NCBI RefSeq assembly: GCF_002865645.1
Contig: NW_020194519.1
Coordinates: 927,542 to 991,541 of the forward strand
DNA from: Hyaloscypha bicolor E
Lineage: Eukaryota > Ascomycota > Leotiomycetes > Helotiales > Hyaloscyphaceae
DNA length: 64,000 nucleotides
Direction of reading: 5' to 3'
Below, piece after piece: positions 63,401 to 64,000 of this stretch; positions within the stretch are counted from its first letter, which is position 1; every line of letters begins with the position of its first letter. Under the pieces are notes generated by a model. The model saw only the letters and a list, made by a program, of their open reading frames with translations. It did no database searches and was not told the DNA's origin. The position numbers were made by a program, and so were the translations under genes.

Positions 63401-64000
63401 TTATAGTCGAGGTTCGATGTCAGTAAGGCTAATAAGCCCCAATTTCGATCGTAGCAGTTCAAAAGCCGGTCTAGGGAGTGGTTTGGTGAGAATATCGGCC
63501 GTTATTTCCCCCGTAGGAACGTACTTGAGATCGATTTCCTTGGTATTAATGTGGTCCCTAATAAAATGGTGTCTAATATTAATATGCTTGGTTTTTTGCG
63601 AAAATCGGGCATTCGTAGCTAGATCCATAGCTCCCTGAGCGTCCGTTTTTACCTCGATTAAGCCTATAGGAATCGATATTTCCTTAAACAGTTACTTTAG
63701 CCATAAAGCTTCTTTGATTACCGGCGTCAGGGCGATATATTCAGCTATAATAGTGGCTATAGCGACAGTTTTTTGCTTGGTACTAGCCCAGCTAATAGAA
63801 CCACCAAATAGGGTAAAAACCATGCCGGAGGTTAATTTGCGATCCTATAAATCGCCTCCATAATCGGTATCTGAGTACCCTATAAGCCCTTTATTAGACA
63901 AAGTATTATATAGAATGCCCATATCAGGTAACCCCTTAATATATTACATTATACGCTTCTGTACGGTACCATGCAATGCTTTAGGACACGAATTAGAACG
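63401..64000 (-). pseudogene. Ty1/Copia RNase H domain remnant (runs off right edge)
   Basis: The minus strand reads RKLTSGMVFTLFGGSISWAS, KQKTVAIATIIAEYIALTPV, then HINIRHHFIRDHINTKEIDL, KYVPTGEITADILTKPLPRP and a final stop. This is the end of a Copia polyprotein: the RNase H domain plus the conserved 'ADILTKPLP' tail. Three in-frame stops (about 63950, 63850 and 63693) replace codons where CAA/CAG is expected, so it is inactivated in the same RIP-like way as the Gypsy element. The rest of pol and gag lie beyond 64000. Confidence 0.85.

Noticed and set aside
1..64000. tRNA and rRNA genes
   Set aside because: I looked for tRNA T-loop (GTTCGANTC) and A-box patterns and for rRNA-like blocks; isolated partial matches such as near 7722 had no matching stems. 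None supported.

Overview
The window reads as nuclear DNA of a filamentous ascomycete (Pezizomycotina; a Leotiomycete-like fungus would fit, but the species cannot be named from sequence alone). The reasons are short 45-75 bp GT-AG introns with CTGAC/CTAAC-like branch sites, HET-domain and BTB genes, Zn2Cys6 and CCCH proteins, ERMES and MIPC-synthase housekeeping genes, and transposons whose copies differ almost only by C-to-T and G-to-A changes with TpA excess. That last pattern is the signature of repeat-induced point mutation (RIP).

Layout. 1-2.4 kb: the 3' part of a BTB gene, a decayed BTB copy, and acireductone dioxygenase (methionine salvage, four exons rebuilt). 3.0-3.6 kb: a 592-bp inverted-repeat element, immediately followed by a 1176-residue Cys-containing protein of unknown function (3.65-7.23 kb). 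7.2-10 kb: gene-poor, with a decayed element carrying long inverted arms. 10.3-26.4 kb is the conserved gene block: a GGAGN-repeat (DUF3602/Par32-like) protein, a TXNDC9/Plp1 phosducin-like protein, the GDP-mannose transporter, a hotdog thioesterase, MMM1, a short-chain dehydrogenase, a SUR1/CSH1-type MIPC synthase subunit, a HET protein facing a damaged membrane-protein gene, and a double-repeat DUF7726-like protein. Two of these, the GDP-mannose transporter and the MIPC synthase subunit, act in the same Golgi mannosylation chemistry.

26.4-30 kb holds broken genes. 29.9-38.4 kb is a nested transposon island: a Ty3/Gypsy LTR retrotransposon (minus strand, 298-bp LTRs, 5-bp target duplication TAAAG) sits inside a small hAT-type element with its own 8-bp duplication TTGCTTGC, which in turn lies at the edge of a TPR-gene fragment. 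A second HET gene, a CCCH/DUF7923-like gene and a RIP-riddled Myb-like pseudogene follow (38.9-47.5 kb).

48-58.5 kb: two small acidic, hydrophilic genes that share a short motif bracket a compact trio: a TauD/TfdA Fe(II)/2-oxoglutarate dioxygenase, a Zn2Cys6 regulator (seven exons rebuilt) and an O-methyltransferase (four exons rebuilt). Regulator and methyltransferase are divergently transcribed from a shared ~530-bp region. This trio looks like a minimal tailoring gene cluster without a core synthase and is the best candidate here for an undescribed pathway.

58.6-64 kb decays into repeats: a gene with an internal stop, a hAT transposase C-terminal remnant, an 18-bp minisatellite attached to a 100-bp repeat found again 21 kb upstream, and the end (RNase H plus LTR) of a Ty1/Copia element running off the right edge.
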